Shown one piece after another: positions 1 through 8,383 of a stretch of DNA of 19,465 bases (positions are counted from its first letter, which is position 1; every line of letters starts with the position of its first letter). The DNA lies in contig JBIPNH010000037.1 of the NCBI GenBank assembly GCA_044373665.1, positions 1 through 19,465 of the forward strand, given 5' to 3'. The notes under the pieces were generated by a model, which was not told the DNA's origin, did no database searches, and saw only the letters and a list, made by a program, of their open reading frames with translations. A program made the translations under genes and the position numbers. Source of the DNA: JABMMZ01 sp044373665. GTDB lineage: Bacteria > Bacteroidota > Bacteroidia > NS11-12g > UBA955.

Positions 1-1124
1 TTGGCTAAACTAGCTGCTCTTGAAATATCTTCATAGCTAGAGTTTGTGCAACTTCCAATTAATCCCACTTCAATGTTTGTAGGCCAACCATTCGCAGCAG
101 CTACTTCTTTCATTTTGCTGATAGGTGTTGCTAAATCTGGAGTAAAAGGACCATTGATGTATGGTTCTAATTCAGATAAATTCAATTCAATGACTTGATC
201 GAAATACTGTTCAGGGTTTGCATAACATTCAGCATCAGCAGTTAAGTGTTCTCTAACACCATTAGCCAAATCAGCTACATCAGCTCTGCCTGTTGCACGC
301 AAGTATCTTTCCATGCTATCGTCATAACCAAAAGTAGAAGTAGTAGCACCAATTTCAGCACCCATATTACAAATAGTGCCTTTACCAGTACAACTCATAC
401 TCGTAGCACCTTCGCCAAAATATTCAACAATAGCGCCAGTTCCACCTTTTACGGTTAAGATACCTGCTACTTTTAAAATCACATCTTTAGGAGATGCCCA
501 ACCGCTTAATTTACCAGTTAGTTTTACACCTATTAATTTAGGGAATTTCAACTCCCAAGGCAAACCTGCCATTACATCACAAGCATCAGCACCACCCACA
601 CCGATGGCTAACATACCTAATCCACCTGCATTTACAGTGTGTGAGTCAGTTCCTATCATCATTCCACCTGGGAAAGCATAATTTTCAAGTACTACTTGGT
701 GAATGATACCTGCACCTGGTTTCCAAAAACCGATACCATATTTATTTGAAACTGAGCTTAAGAAATCAAATACTTCTTTAGACTCTTCGTTAGCAAAAGC
801 CAAATCTTGTTTCGCTTCCACTTTTGCGTTAATTAAATGGTCGCAATGAACCGTAGAAGGTACAGCCACTTTTGGACGACCTGCTTGCATAAATTGCAAC
901 AATGCCATTTGAGCTGTAGCATCTTGCATAGCCACTCTGTCTGGGGCAAAATCTACATAACTATTTCCTCTTTCGTAAATAGAAGTTGTGTTACCTTCTG
1001 TTAAGTGAGAATAAAGGATTTTTTCTGTAAGCGTTAATGGTTTTCCAATAAGTTTTCTAGCTGCTTCAATGCGGCTTGGCATATTTTCATATACCTTTTT
1101 AATCATTTCTATATCAAATGCCAT
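1..1124 (-). CDS. acn: Aconitate hydratase, mitochondrial type (3' end outside window)
   Basis: Aconitase interconverts citrate and isocitrate in the TCA cycle, using a [4Fe-4S] cluster in the cytoplasm. Translating the minus strand from the ATG at 1124 gives an uninterrupted 374 codons up to the left edge, beginning MAFDIEMIKKVYENMPSR. Family hallmarks are the STVHCDHL segment, the GTDSHTVNAGGLG segment (Asp160, His162), and LIGSCTNSSYED near the edge, whose Cys359 is the first of the three cluster ligands. The other two ligands would lie beyond the window. The wording and spacing fit the mitochondrial-type family (Cys358 in the mature mitochondrial enzyme) rather than AcnB. It is transcribed away from the DUF4920 gene. 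Only the N-terminal half is visible, so intactness cannot be judged. Family assignment is very secure; the symbol is generic. Confidence 0.95.
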   Translation of the reverse strand, partial: MAFDIEMIKKVYENMPSRIEAARKLIGKPLTLTEKILYSHLTEGNTTSIYERGNSYVDFAPDRVAMQDATAQMALLQFMQAGRPKVAVPSTVHCDHLINAKVEAKQDLAFANEESKEVFDFLSSVSNKYGIGFWKPGAGIIHQVVLENYAFPGGMMIGTDSHTVNAGGLGMLAIGVGGADACDVMAGLPWELKFPKLIGVKLTGKLSGWASPKDVILKVAGILTVKGGTGAIVEYFGEGATSMSCTGKGTICNMGAEIGATTSTFGYDDSMERYLRATGRADVADLANGVREHLTADAECYANPEQYFDQVIELNLSELEPYINGPFTPDLATPISKMKEVAAANGWPTNIEVGLIGSCTNSSYEDISRAASLA

Positions 1125-1142
1125 AATTTTTATAATGTGTGG

Positions 1143-1150
1143 CAAATTTA
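1143..1150 (-). promoter_or_regulatory. -7 promoter element of the aconitase gene
   Basis: The minus strand reads TAAATTTG, matching the Bacteroidota -7 consensus TAnnTTTG. It lies 18 bases before the aconitase ATG, implying a leader of only about 12 bases. I could not find a well-spaced TTTG at -33, so this rests on the -7 match and its position. Confidence 0.45.
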
Positions 1151-1227
1151 TTATTTTTAGCTCAATAATAAAAATGATGTCAGATAATACTACATTTTTA
1201 ATAATAAGATACATTTATATCTGTTTT

Positions 1228-1257
1228 TTTGAAAATGTTCTTTTTTGATTATGTTTG
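1228..1257 (+). promoter_or_regulatory. Promoter of the DUF4920 lipoprotein gene
   Basis: TTTG at 1228-1231 is followed after 18 bases by TATGTTTG at 1250-1257, the -33/-7 arrangement of Bacteroidota housekeeping promoters. Only four bases separate the -7 element from the ATG at 1262, so the transcript should be leaderless or nearly so. This also argues against the upstream ATG at 1229, which would lie inside the promoter. Confidence 0.6.
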
Positions 1258-1261
1258 TAGA

Positions 1262-1792
1262 ATGAAATTGAATTATTTATTTTTTGCACTTATAATTGTT
1301 GCATTATCTGCATGTAACACAGTGCCGGCAGAACAAGCTACTGCGACTGAGGAGCCTGATGAATGTAAGCAAGAAGATTTACTTACACCAACGCTTGTTG
1401 ATGGTTTTTATGGGCAATCTTTTGATACATCGGCTGCCATGTTATTAAATGCATCAATTTTGAATTTTAAAAATGGGGCTAACATGGAATCTAAAATAAA
1501 AGGCACTATTTCAACCGTGTGTCAAAGTAAAGGATGTTGGTTTAGTTTGAAAGGTAAAGACACTACTATTACTGTTGATTTTGCTCATAAGTTTTTAATG
1601 CACAAAGATTTGGCAGGAAATCAGGTGATAGCAAATGGTAGATTTTATTACGATACTACTTCTGTGGAACAACAAATACATGAGTTGGTAGACGATGCCA
1701 AAACGATGACTTTGGAAGAAGCAAAAAAGAAAATTAAGTCACCGATAATTACCTTAGGCTTTGAAGCAACAGGGATTAAGATTTTGAAATAA
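1262..1792 (+). CDS. DUF4920-domain lipoprotein
   Basis: This is a 176-residue exported lipoprotein of unknown function. The start at 1262 is chosen because MKLNYLFFALIIVALSAC is a clean lipoprotein signal ending in the lipobox L15-S16-A17-C18. The in-frame ATG at 1229 would add 11 residues ahead of it and lies inside the predicted promoter. The mature part has a Thr/Glu-rich linker, then a compact domain with the motif C87-QSKG-C92-W followed by beta-rich sequence, which I recognise as the DUF4920 type common in Bacteroidota. The paired cysteines ahead of Trp are the family's striking feature and could form a disulfide or bind a metal or haem; that is inference. The gene stands alone between a divergent aconitase and a strong terminator, so it is probably monocistronic. 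Biochemical role is unknown. Confidence 0.85.
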   Translation: MKLNYLFFALIIVALSACNTVPAEQATATEEPDECKQEDLLTPTLVDGFYGQSFDTSAAMLLNASILNFKNGANMESKIKGTISTVCQSKGCWFSLKGKDTTITVDFAHKFLMHKDLAGNQVIANGRFYYDTTSVEQQIHELVDDAKTMTLEEAKKKIKSPIITLGFEATGIKILK

Positions 1793-1812
1793 TTAGATTC
1801 TAACTACACTTT

Positions 1813-1850
1813 AAAAACCTCAATTGATAAATTCAGTTGAGGTTTTTTTT
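1813..1850 (+). terminator. Intrinsic terminator after the DUF4920 gene
   Basis: An 11-bp perfect stem (left arm 1813-1823, AAAAACCTCAA; right arm from 1837, TTGAGGTTTTT) can be extended by three more pairs, one of them G-U. It closes a 7-base loop and runs into a T tract ending at 1850. It begins 20 bases after the stop codon. Confidence 0.88.
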
Positions 1851-1920
1851 ATTTGATCTTAAGTTTAATTTTTTCATAAGCCAAAAAACAAGACCTTTGC
1901 AAAATTGTTTAAAATATTGA

Positions 1921-4761
1921 ATGTATAACCAAGAAGAGATTGAGATTATCGGAGCCGCTGAACATAACTTAAAGCAAGTTGATTTAACTATACCACGAAA
2001 TAAGTTAGTTGTTTTTACTGGTTTGAGTGGTAGTGGCAAGTCGAGTTTGGCATTTGATACTATATTTGCCGAAGGTCAACGCCGTTATCTAGAAACTTTC
2101 AGTGCTTATGCACGACAGTTTATCGGTGATATGAGACGGCCTAATGTCGATAAAATCAATGGTTTGTCTCCTGTTATTAGTATTGAACAAAAAACAGTGA
2201 GCCGAAATCCCAGAAGTACAGTCGGAACCATTACAGAGATTTATGATTTTTTAAGATTATTGTTTGCCAGAGCCGGAGAACCATACAGTTATCTGTCTGG
2301 CAAGAAAATGATTCGCTACACCGAAGACGAAATTTTAAGCAATATTATTGAAACATTTAAGGGAACAAGAATAGCTGTTCTAGCACCCTTAATTAAAGGT
2401 AGAAAAGGGCATTACAGAGAATTATTTGAGCAAGTAAGAAAGCAGGGTTATCGCAAAGTGAGAGTGGATGGGGAGTTGACAGATATTGAGGCTGGAATGC
2501 AGCTCGATAGATACAAAATACATGACATAGAATTGGTGATAGACCGAATAGATGCTTTGGAGAAAAACAGTCAGCGTTTATCGGATGCAGTGAAATTGGC
2601 ATTTAAAATGGGAAAGGGAACTTTGTCTATTTTAAATACAGAAACTAACTTGTCGTTTTTTTATAGTAAGTTTTTAATGGACCCTGAGACAGGATTGAGT
2701 TACGACGAACCTCAACCCAACACGTTTTCATTTAATAGTCCCTATGGTTCATGTCCGCAATGTAATGGCTTAGGGATAGTTAGTAAAGTTTCTATAGAAC
2801 ACATTATTCCCGACCGAAGTATAAGTATCAACAAAGGTGGTATTTTGCCAATTGGTGAATTAAGGGATAATTATATGTTTGCTCAGTTGAGAGGTTTGGC
2901 TAAGAAGTTCAAATTCTCTCTTGCCGATTCAATTGACAAATTAAGTGATGAAATTATAGAGGTATTGATGAACGGGACAGATGAAACTTATCCTATTTCA
3001 TATACCAATTACGAAGGTAAGTCCATTCAAACGGAAACTGAATTTAAAGGGTTAATTCCTATTATTGAGGAACAGTATTTTGAAGGAAAAAGTGAAAGGA
3101 TTTCCAAATGGGCAGAGGAGTATATGCATACAATCACTTGTCAAACTTGTGAGGGTAAACGATTGAAAAAGGAAGCTTTGTTTTACAAGATTTCAGATCA
3201 ATCTATTGCAGATTTGTCTTCAATGTCTATCGAATCATTAAACACTTGGTTGTCTAATATTGATAAGCAGTTAAATGACAGGCAAATCGTGATTGCAACA
3301 GAGATAATCAAAGAAATAAAAACAAGGGTTAGTTTCTTGGTCAATGTTGGTTTAGATTACCTTACGCTTAATAGTCCTTCGCATACTTTAAGTGGGGGAG
3401 AAGCACAACGAATTCGTTTGGCGACTCAAATTGGGTCAAGATTGGTTAATGTGTTGTATATTTTGGATGAGCCAAGCATTGGATTGCATCAAAGAGACAA
3501 TGAAAAATTAATTGCTTCTCTCAAGGAGTTGAGGGATTTAGGAAATAGTGTTATCGTGGTAGAACATGATAAGGACATGATTATAGAAAGCGATTATATC
3601 GTTGACATTGGTCCATTTGCTGGTGTCAATGGTGGGCAAATTGTGGCGCAAGGGGATTATGAATCTTTCATTAAACAAAACTCTATAACGGCACAATATG
3701 TCAATGGAACAAAGTCGATAGAAATTCCTAAGAAAAGAAGAAAAGGCTCTGGAAAATCTTTGGTTTTAAAAGGATGCACAGGAAATAATTTAAAAAACAT
3801 AAATGTTTCTTTTCCATTGAATCAGTTTATCTGTGTTTCAGGTGTTTCGGGCAGTGGAAAGTCTTCGTTGATTAATGAAACTTTGTATCCTATTTTAGCC
3901 AAACATGTCTATGATAGTAAATATGCTTGTTTACCTTATCAATCTATAACAGGGTTGAAAGAAATTGACAAAGTAATAAGAATAGATCAGTCTCCAATAG
4001 GCAGAACTCCACGTAGCAATCCCGCTACATATACCGGTGTTTTCGCTGATATCAGAAGTTTATTTGCATTACACCCCGAAGCTAAAATTAGGGGATATAA
4101 GCCTGGTCGTTTTTCATTCAACGTTTCTGGTGGAAGATGTGAAACTTGTAAAGGGGGCGGACAAAAGGTTATTCAAATGAATTTTTTACCTGATGTTGAG
4201 GTTCAGTGTGACGTGTGTAATGGAAAGCGTTACAACAGAGAAACTTTGGAAGTAAGGTATAAAGGAAAAAGCATTAATGATGTTTTGAATATGCCTATCG
4301 ATCATGCCGTTGATTTTTTTGAAAATATGCCACAAATTTCCAGAAAGTTACAAGCCTTGAAAGACGTAGGATTGGGTTATATTACTCTAGGTCAATCTTC
4401 CACAACATTAAGTGGTGGTGAGGCTCAAAGGGTAAAGTTGGCTGAAGAATTAAGTAAAAAAGAAACAGGAAATACGTTTTACATATTGGATGAACCAACC
4501 ACAGGATTGCATTTTGAGGATGTAAAAGTATTGTTAGATGTACTAAATAAATTGGTAGATAAAGGCAACACAATATTAGTTATTGAACATAATATGGATG
4601 TTATTAAAGTGGCCGATTATATTATTGACATTGGACCCGAGGGTGGGCATGGTGGCGGTCAGGTTTTAGCAACAGGCACCCCCGAAGAGCTATCAAAAGC
4701 AACAAACAGCCACACTGCTAGGTTTCTTAAAAAAGAATTATCAGTAGTTAAAGGGGCGTAA
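1921..4761 (+). CDS. uvrA: Excinuclease ABC subunit UvrA
   Basis: UvrA is the damage-recognition ATPase of nucleotide excision repair. It works as a dimer with UvrB, which then recruits UvrC. The 946-residue protein has the usual length and full domain set: Walker A GLSGSGKS at 34-41, zinc-site pairs C278/C281 and C407/C410, ABC signature LSGGEAQR from 490, Walker B ILDEPS at 514, second Walker A GVSGSGKS from 641 (Lys647), second zinc module C740/C743 and C763/C766, second signature from 830, and Walker B ILDEPTTG at 855. No key residue is missing. The ATG at 1921 follows the DUF4920 terminator by 70 bases. Its last 21 bases overlap the 3' end of the convergent RemB-like gene. A weak -7-like GACCTTTG lies at 1892-1899, one mismatch from consensus. 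No SOS box was recognised. Confidence 0.98.
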   Translation: MYNQEEIEIIGAAEHNLKQVDLTIPRNKLVVFTGLSGSGKSSLAFDTIFAEGQRRYLETFSAYARQFIGDMRRPNVDKINGLSPVISIEQKTVSRNPRSTVGTITEIYDFLRLLFARAGEPYSYLSGKKMIRYTEDEILSNIIETFKGTRIAVLAPLIKGRKGHYRELFEQVRKQGYRKVRVDGELTDIEAGMQLDRYKIHDIELVIDRIDALEKNSQRLSDAVKLAFKMGKGTLSILNTETNLSFFYSKFLMDPETGLSYDEPQPNTFSFNSPYGSCPQCNGLGIVSKVSIEHIIPDRSISINKGGILPIGELRDNYMFAQLRGLAKKFKFSLADSIDKLSDEIIEVLMNGTDETYPISYTNYEGKSIQTETEFKGLIPIIEEQYFEGKSERISKWAEEYMHTITCQTCEGKRLKKEALFYKISDQSIADLSSMSIESLNTWLSNIDKQLNDRQIVIATEIIKEIKTRVSFLVNVGLDYLTLNSPSHTLSGGEAQRIRLATQIGSRLVNVLYILDEPSIGLHQRDNEKLIASLKELRDLGNSVIVVEHDKDMIIESDYIVDIGPFAGVNGGQIVAQGDYESFIKQNSITAQYVNGTKSIEIPKKRRKGSGKSLVLKGCTGNNLKNINVSFPLNQFICVSGVSGSGKSSLINETLYPILAKHVYDSKYACLPYQSITGLKEIDKVIRIDQSPIGRTPRSNPATYTGVFADIRSLFALHPEAKIRGYKPGRFSFNVSGGRCETCKGGGQKVIQMNFLPDVEVQCDVCNGKRYNRETLEVRYKGKSINDVLNMPIDHAVDFFENMPQISRKLQALKDVGLGYITLGQSSTTLSGGEAQRVKLAEELSKKETGNTFYILDEPTTGLHFEDVKVLLDVLNKLVDKGNTILVIEHNMDVIKVADYIIDIGPEGGHGGGQVLATGTPEELSKATNSHTARFLKKELSVVKGA

Positions 4762-6405
4762 ACAGTTGTTTATTCTGATTCCCAAAGTGTAAAACAACTG
4801 ATTTGACTCGTTGATTTGTCTGTAGTTGATGCGGGCATCTATCAGTAAATTGTGTTTTAATTTGTAACTGATGTTTAATTCCATAATTTTCATTTTGGTT
4901 TTTTGTCCCATAAACATTTTGCTGTCAAATTCTGTGGCTCTGTTCCTGTAATCTCTCAAAATATTGCCACCATAATTTCGTCCGTTTAAAAAACTATCTC
5001 TTCCTGTAATCGCATTTATAAAAGTAGCCTGAATGTTCCATCTTTCTGATACTTGATAACGTGTTTCTAGAATTGTTTCGCTAAAATTAGCGCCTAAAGG
5101 GTGTGCTAAAGCTTGGTTGAAATGCGAATAGCTTTGTGTTGTTCTGTAATGCGAATAAGTATAGGGGCGCATGCGATTGTATTCAATCAATAGGTCTAAG
5201 TTTTTAATATTTAAAAGATTGAAAGACCTAGCACCTATTTGGTAACCATATTTATTCGCCCACCAATTGGGTTGTTCTTTAATGAATCTCAAATTAAACT
5301 CATCTAACAAAAACTGCCCGTAAATAATATATTGATGTTTAATCTTCCATTCAAAATCAAGCGCCATTAAACTATTGTCTCTACTTCCAAGATTGGATTC
5401 AACTGCTCTGTAAAAGATTACAGGATTTAAGTAATTAAGGTCAAATTGGTTTTTTTGAGTACTGTCTATTCTGTCAAAAATCACCATTTCATTTAATCCT
5501 ATGCTTATGTTTTTTCTGACATCAAATGAGAGTCGATGAAATGCCCCATATTTTTTGCCAAAAAGTGTATTCCCTAGTATAAGACCATTATCATTAAATT
5601 GGGTAAATAGGTTTTGATAATGAAAGCGTTTGATGTCAGTATTGATTTTGAAAAAAAGATATTGAGGAGCAAAATCATTTAAAATAAGAGAACGGTATCC
5701 ATTGCCAATCTTATGTTTGTCGTGCCCAAATTGGAATTTTATATAATTGTTTATCGCATTAAATGTGAAATAGGCCCTTGTTTGGAAAAAATCAACTGCA
5801 CCTGCCTTTTTGAATTTTTTGAAAAAAAGTTCATTCGGAACATGGTTTAACGAGTCGTGAAAAAATCTGTAATAGGAGGGAAGCATGGTTTGATTTTCGG
5901 TAAACAAGGAGTAGAATCCAACCCCTTTTTTTTGCCCGCCTATATTGCCCCAAATCTCAGCACCTCGAGTGTTTTGATACAATTTGTTTACTTGGTTTTT
6001 CTCTTCACCTGCTGTAAAATTTAAAACAGGATTGATAACGAGTAGGTAATCTTTTTCTTTAATACAATAAAAGGCTGATTGGTATTTGTAAATGAAATTA
6101 GAGTTTTTATTCTTGTTGGAAAAGGGGAATTTGTTCTTTGATAAATGGTGTAAATTGTCAATACTCAAGAAAGGTCTTTCTTTGTCATAATCCGTTAAAG
6201 AGCGGAAATTGCTTGAATCGTTTTTGAAGTCAAACGTTCTGTAAAATTGACTGCTAGACATTGTGTTAGAATTGGTGTCCATTGTCTTTTTTCTGTAAGA
6301 TTCATAGTGTCCAATACTATTTGCTGGATAATAAACATGTTGGGCAACGGTATTAAGTCCAATTAAACAAAAGAATAAGCTTAGGTATGTTAGTTTCAAT
6401 TTCAA
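4741..6405 (-). CDS. RemB/Wzi-like outer-membrane beta-barrel protein
   Basis: The predicted product is a 554-residue exported protein rich in alternating aromatic strands, as in outer-membrane barrels. The N-terminus MKLKLTYLSLFFCLIGLNT followed by VAQ is a typical signal peptide. This reading uses the TTG at 6405, eight bases after the dnaG stop. The only upstream ATG (6462) would overlap dnaG by 50 bases and put 19 polar residues ahead of the signal; a second TTG lies at 6399. The segment around residue 228, FGHDKHKIGNGYRSL followed by an AP motif, resembles the conserved FGH..IG.GYRSLLL region I associate with gliding protein RemB and the Wzi capsule-assembly barrel family. The likely role is surface polysaccharide attachment or gliding (inference); no function is shown by the sequence itself. 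It follows dnaG on the same strand and may share its transcript. Confidence 0.6.
   Translation of the reverse strand: MKLKLTYLSLFFCLIGLNTVAQHVYYPANSIGHYESYRKKTMDTNSNTMSSSQFYRTFDFKNDSSNFRSLTDYDKERPFLSIDNLHHLSKNKFPFSNKNKNSNFIYKYQSAFYCIKEKDYLLVINPVLNFTAGEEKNQVNKLYQNTRGAEIWGNIGGQKKGVGFYSLFTENQTMLPSYYRFFHDSLNHVPNELFFKKFKKAGAVDFFQTRAYFTFNAINNYIKFQFGHDKHKIGNGYRSLILNDFAPQYLFFKINTDIKRFHYQNLFTQFNDNGLILGNTLFGKKYGAFHRLSFDVRKNISIGLNEMVIFDRIDSTQKNQFDLNYLNPVIFYRAVESNLGSRDNSLMALDFEWKIKHQYIIYGQFLLDEFNLRFIKEQPNWWANKYGYQIGARSFNLLNIKNLDLLIEYNRMRPYTYSHYRTTQSYSHFNQALAHPLGANFSETILETRYQVSERWNIQATFINAITGRDSFLNGRNYGGNILRDYRNRATEFDSKMFMGQKTKMKIMELNISYKLKHNLLIDARINYRQINESNQLFYTLGIRINNCLRPFNY
4763..4800. repeat. Inverted repeat at the uvrA / RemB-like gene junction
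   Basis: CAGTTGTTT (4763-4771) and AAACAACTG (4792-4800) form a perfect 9-bp inverted repeat with a 20-base loop. It starts two bases after the uvrA stop and lies inside the last codons of the convergent gene. It could be a weak bidirectional terminator or transcription buffer, but no T tract follows, so the role is uncertain. Confidence 0.35.
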
Positions 6406-6412
6406 TTGATAA

Positions 6413-8317
6413 TTAATTGTAAATAGTTCCCAATATTTCTGATATTTTATTTCTAACCTCAATAAGTTGAATGTGGTATTGGGTTAATACTTCGGCTTCT
6501 TGATAATCGGGAGCTTGAGACAAATCATTCATGTTGTTTTTGATTAATTGTTCTAATTTGAACTTTTTCAAAAACAAGAAAAGAGATTGAAGGTCGCGAA
6601 CGTAGTTTTCTTTTTCTGTTTTTAGGAATAATCCATTTTCTCCCCAATAAGAACTTAATTCATATTTTTCGGAATGAAAATCAGCTGCCATTTGTCTAAC
6701 CTCCGAATCGATATGGTTTATAAAAAAGGACTCGTCAAGGGTTAAGTTATTTTCAATAGATACTTTTACTTCATTAATGATTTTTTGAAATAGAGGATTA
6801 TTAATTGACAGTTGTTCATCTTCTGACAGTTCCTTAAATATAAAATCTGCAACAGTTGCATCTTCCATAAATTTTTTGTGACCGCTTTGAACCAACAATC
6901 TAATCAATCCTTTTTCTTGTTCATCTCCACCTACATAATGAGGTACATTTGATACAGTTGTGTTTAATAAGTCTTGAACTTCGGGGTTAAAATCCTGCGA
7001 AATAGGAGATTTAATTTTTCTGATTTTATTGACTTCTGCAATCAGTATTTTTTCATCAGATTCAACCAATTTACTACATTCTTTGATGTACATTGAGCGT
7101 TTTAATGCATCAGGTATTAGAGAAATACTTTGCAGTAGATTTTTTAAAACTTCAGTTTTTTTAATAGGGTCATTTCCAACAGAGGTTATCAAAAGGTCGG
7201 CTTTAAAAAAGATAAAATCTTTTACTTCGGTCTCTAGAAATTCTTTAAAATTGGTAGATCCCATTTTTTTACAATAGGAGTCTGGATCTTCGCCCTCGGG
7301 GAATCTAACACAACGGACATTCATGCCTTGTTCAAGCAATAAATCTATTCCTCTTAATGAGGCTTTTATTCCTGCAGCATCACCATCATACAGAACGGTT
7401 ACATTGTCAGTAAATCGTTTTATTAGTTTAATCTGTCCCTCTGTCAATGAGGTTCCCGACGAGGCTACCACGTTTTCTATTCCCGACTGATGTAGCGAAA
7501 CAACATCCGTATAGCCCTCTACTAAATAACAAAGGTTCAGGTTTTTTATCTGTTTCTTAGCTTGAAAAATACCATAAAGGACATTGCTTTTGTGGTAAAC
7601 TTCGGTTTCGGGAGAGTTAAGATATTTGGGTGATTTGTCGTCTTTTATTAATTGTCGACCTCCAAAAGCGATAACTCTTCCTGTAAGGTCGTGAATTGGG
7701 AATATAACACGGTGTCTGAATAGGTCAAAATAATGACCGTCTTCTTTCTTTTTTATTAGACCAGCTTCTACAAAGAAATCAAGATTAAATTGATTGGTTT
7801 TGGCTTCATTTACCAAGCTTTCCCATCCTTGAGGGGAATAGCCTAATTCGAAAGTAGTCATTGCCAATGGCGTAATGCTTCTCTCTCTAAAGTAGCTGTC
7901 TCCTATCATTTTTCCTTCATCGGTCTGTAATTGTTGGATGAAGTAGTTTTTCGCAAAGGCTAAAACGGTATAAAGGCTTTCTTTTTTTTGTTGTTTTTCG
8001 TCGTATTCCTCGCGATTTTGGATATTGTCCTCAATCAATGAAATACCGTACTTTTGAGCTAATTTTCTAATAGCATCGGCAAAAGACAATTGGTCGTGTT
8101 CCATTAAAAAACTTACCGAATTACCAGCTTTGCCACATCCAAAACATTTGTAAATCCCTTTGGCAGGAGAAACGGTGAAAGAGGGAGATTTTTCGTCGTG
8201 GAAGGGGCAGCGACCCAGTAAGTTAGCGCCTCTTTTTTTGAGTGCAATATACTCTCCAACCACATCTTCGATATGGGCAACATTAATGACCTCGTCTATG
8301 GATTGGCGTGCAATCAT
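6413..8317 (-). CDS. dnaG: DNA primase
   Basis: DnaG synthesises the RNA primers for lagging-strand and initiation synthesis at the replication fork, working with DnaB helicase. The 634-residue protein shows the N-terminal zinc-binding domain with C37-PF-H40 and C58-FG-C61, the RNA-polymerase core, and the Toprim domain with VEGYTD (Glu267) and DGDAAG (Asp311, Asp313), the metal-binding acidic residues. The C-terminal part, about residues 440-634, is poorly conserved and helical, as expected for the helicase-interacting domain. Length is normal for the phylum. The ATG at 8317 gives the canonical N-terminus MIARQSIDEVINVAHIEDVV. A -7-like element lies six bases upstream. It is not in the rpsU-dnaG-rpoD macromolecular synthesis arrangement; neighbours are a sugar-nucleotide dehydrogenase upstream and a RemB-like barrel gene downstream. 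Confidence 0.98.
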   Translation of the reverse strand: MIARQSIDEVINVAHIEDVVGEYIALKKRGANLLGRCPFHDEKSPSFTVSPAKGIYKCFGCGKAGNSVSFLMEHDQLSFADAIRKLAQKYGISLIEDNIQNREEYDEKQQKKESLYTVLAFAKNYFIQQLQTDEGKMIGDSYFRERSITPLAMTTFELGYSPQGWESLVNEAKTNQFNLDFFVEAGLIKKKEDGHYFDLFRHRVIFPIHDLTGRVIAFGGRQLIKDDKSPKYLNSPETEVYHKSNVLYGIFQAKKQIKNLNLCYLVEGYTDVVSLHQSGIENVVASSGTSLTEGQIKLIKRFTDNVTVLYDGDAAGIKASLRGIDLLLEQGMNVRCVRFPEGEDPDSYCKKMGSTNFKEFLETEVKDFIFFKADLLITSVGNDPIKKTEVLKNLLQSISLIPDALKRSMYIKECSKLVESDEKILIAEVNKIRKIKSPISQDFNPEVQDLLNTTVSNVPHYVGGDEQEKGLIRLLVQSGHKKFMEDATVADFIFKELSEDEQLSINNPLFQKIINEVKVSIENNLTLDESFFINHIDSEVRQMAADFHSEKYELSSYWGENGLFLKTEKENYVRDLQSLFLFLKKFKLEQLIKNNMNDLSQAPDYQEAEVLTQYHIQLIEVRNKISEILGTIYN

Positions 8318-8323
8318 TCAATG

Positions 8324-8331
8324 CAAATTTA
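8324..8331 (-). promoter_or_regulatory. -7 promoter element of dnaG
   Basis: The minus strand reads TAAATTTG, six bases before the dnaG ATG, which would give an essentially leaderless mRNA. A TTTG occurs 26 bases further upstream, longer than the usual 17-23, so the -33 part is doubtful. Confidence 0.4.
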
Positions 8332-8383
8332 GGATAAATTATGTTTTTTTATCCTTTCAAATAAAAAATTACAGAAAAGGCGT

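Noticed and set aside
246..681. Plus-strand open frames opposite the left-edge minus-strand gene
   Set aside because: They are the antisense of a clear aconitase; compositions (Ser/Thr- and Pro-rich) are artefacts of the opposite strand.
1229..1261. Upstream ATG giving an 11-residue N-terminal extension of the DUF4920 protein
   Set aside because: It lies inside the TTTG-N18-TATGTTTG promoter and would spoil a perfect lipoprotein signal.
1921..4761. Antibiotic-resistance or transport ABC protein with two ATPase domains
   Set aside because: The zinc-finger pairs, inserted signature domains and length are those of UvrA.
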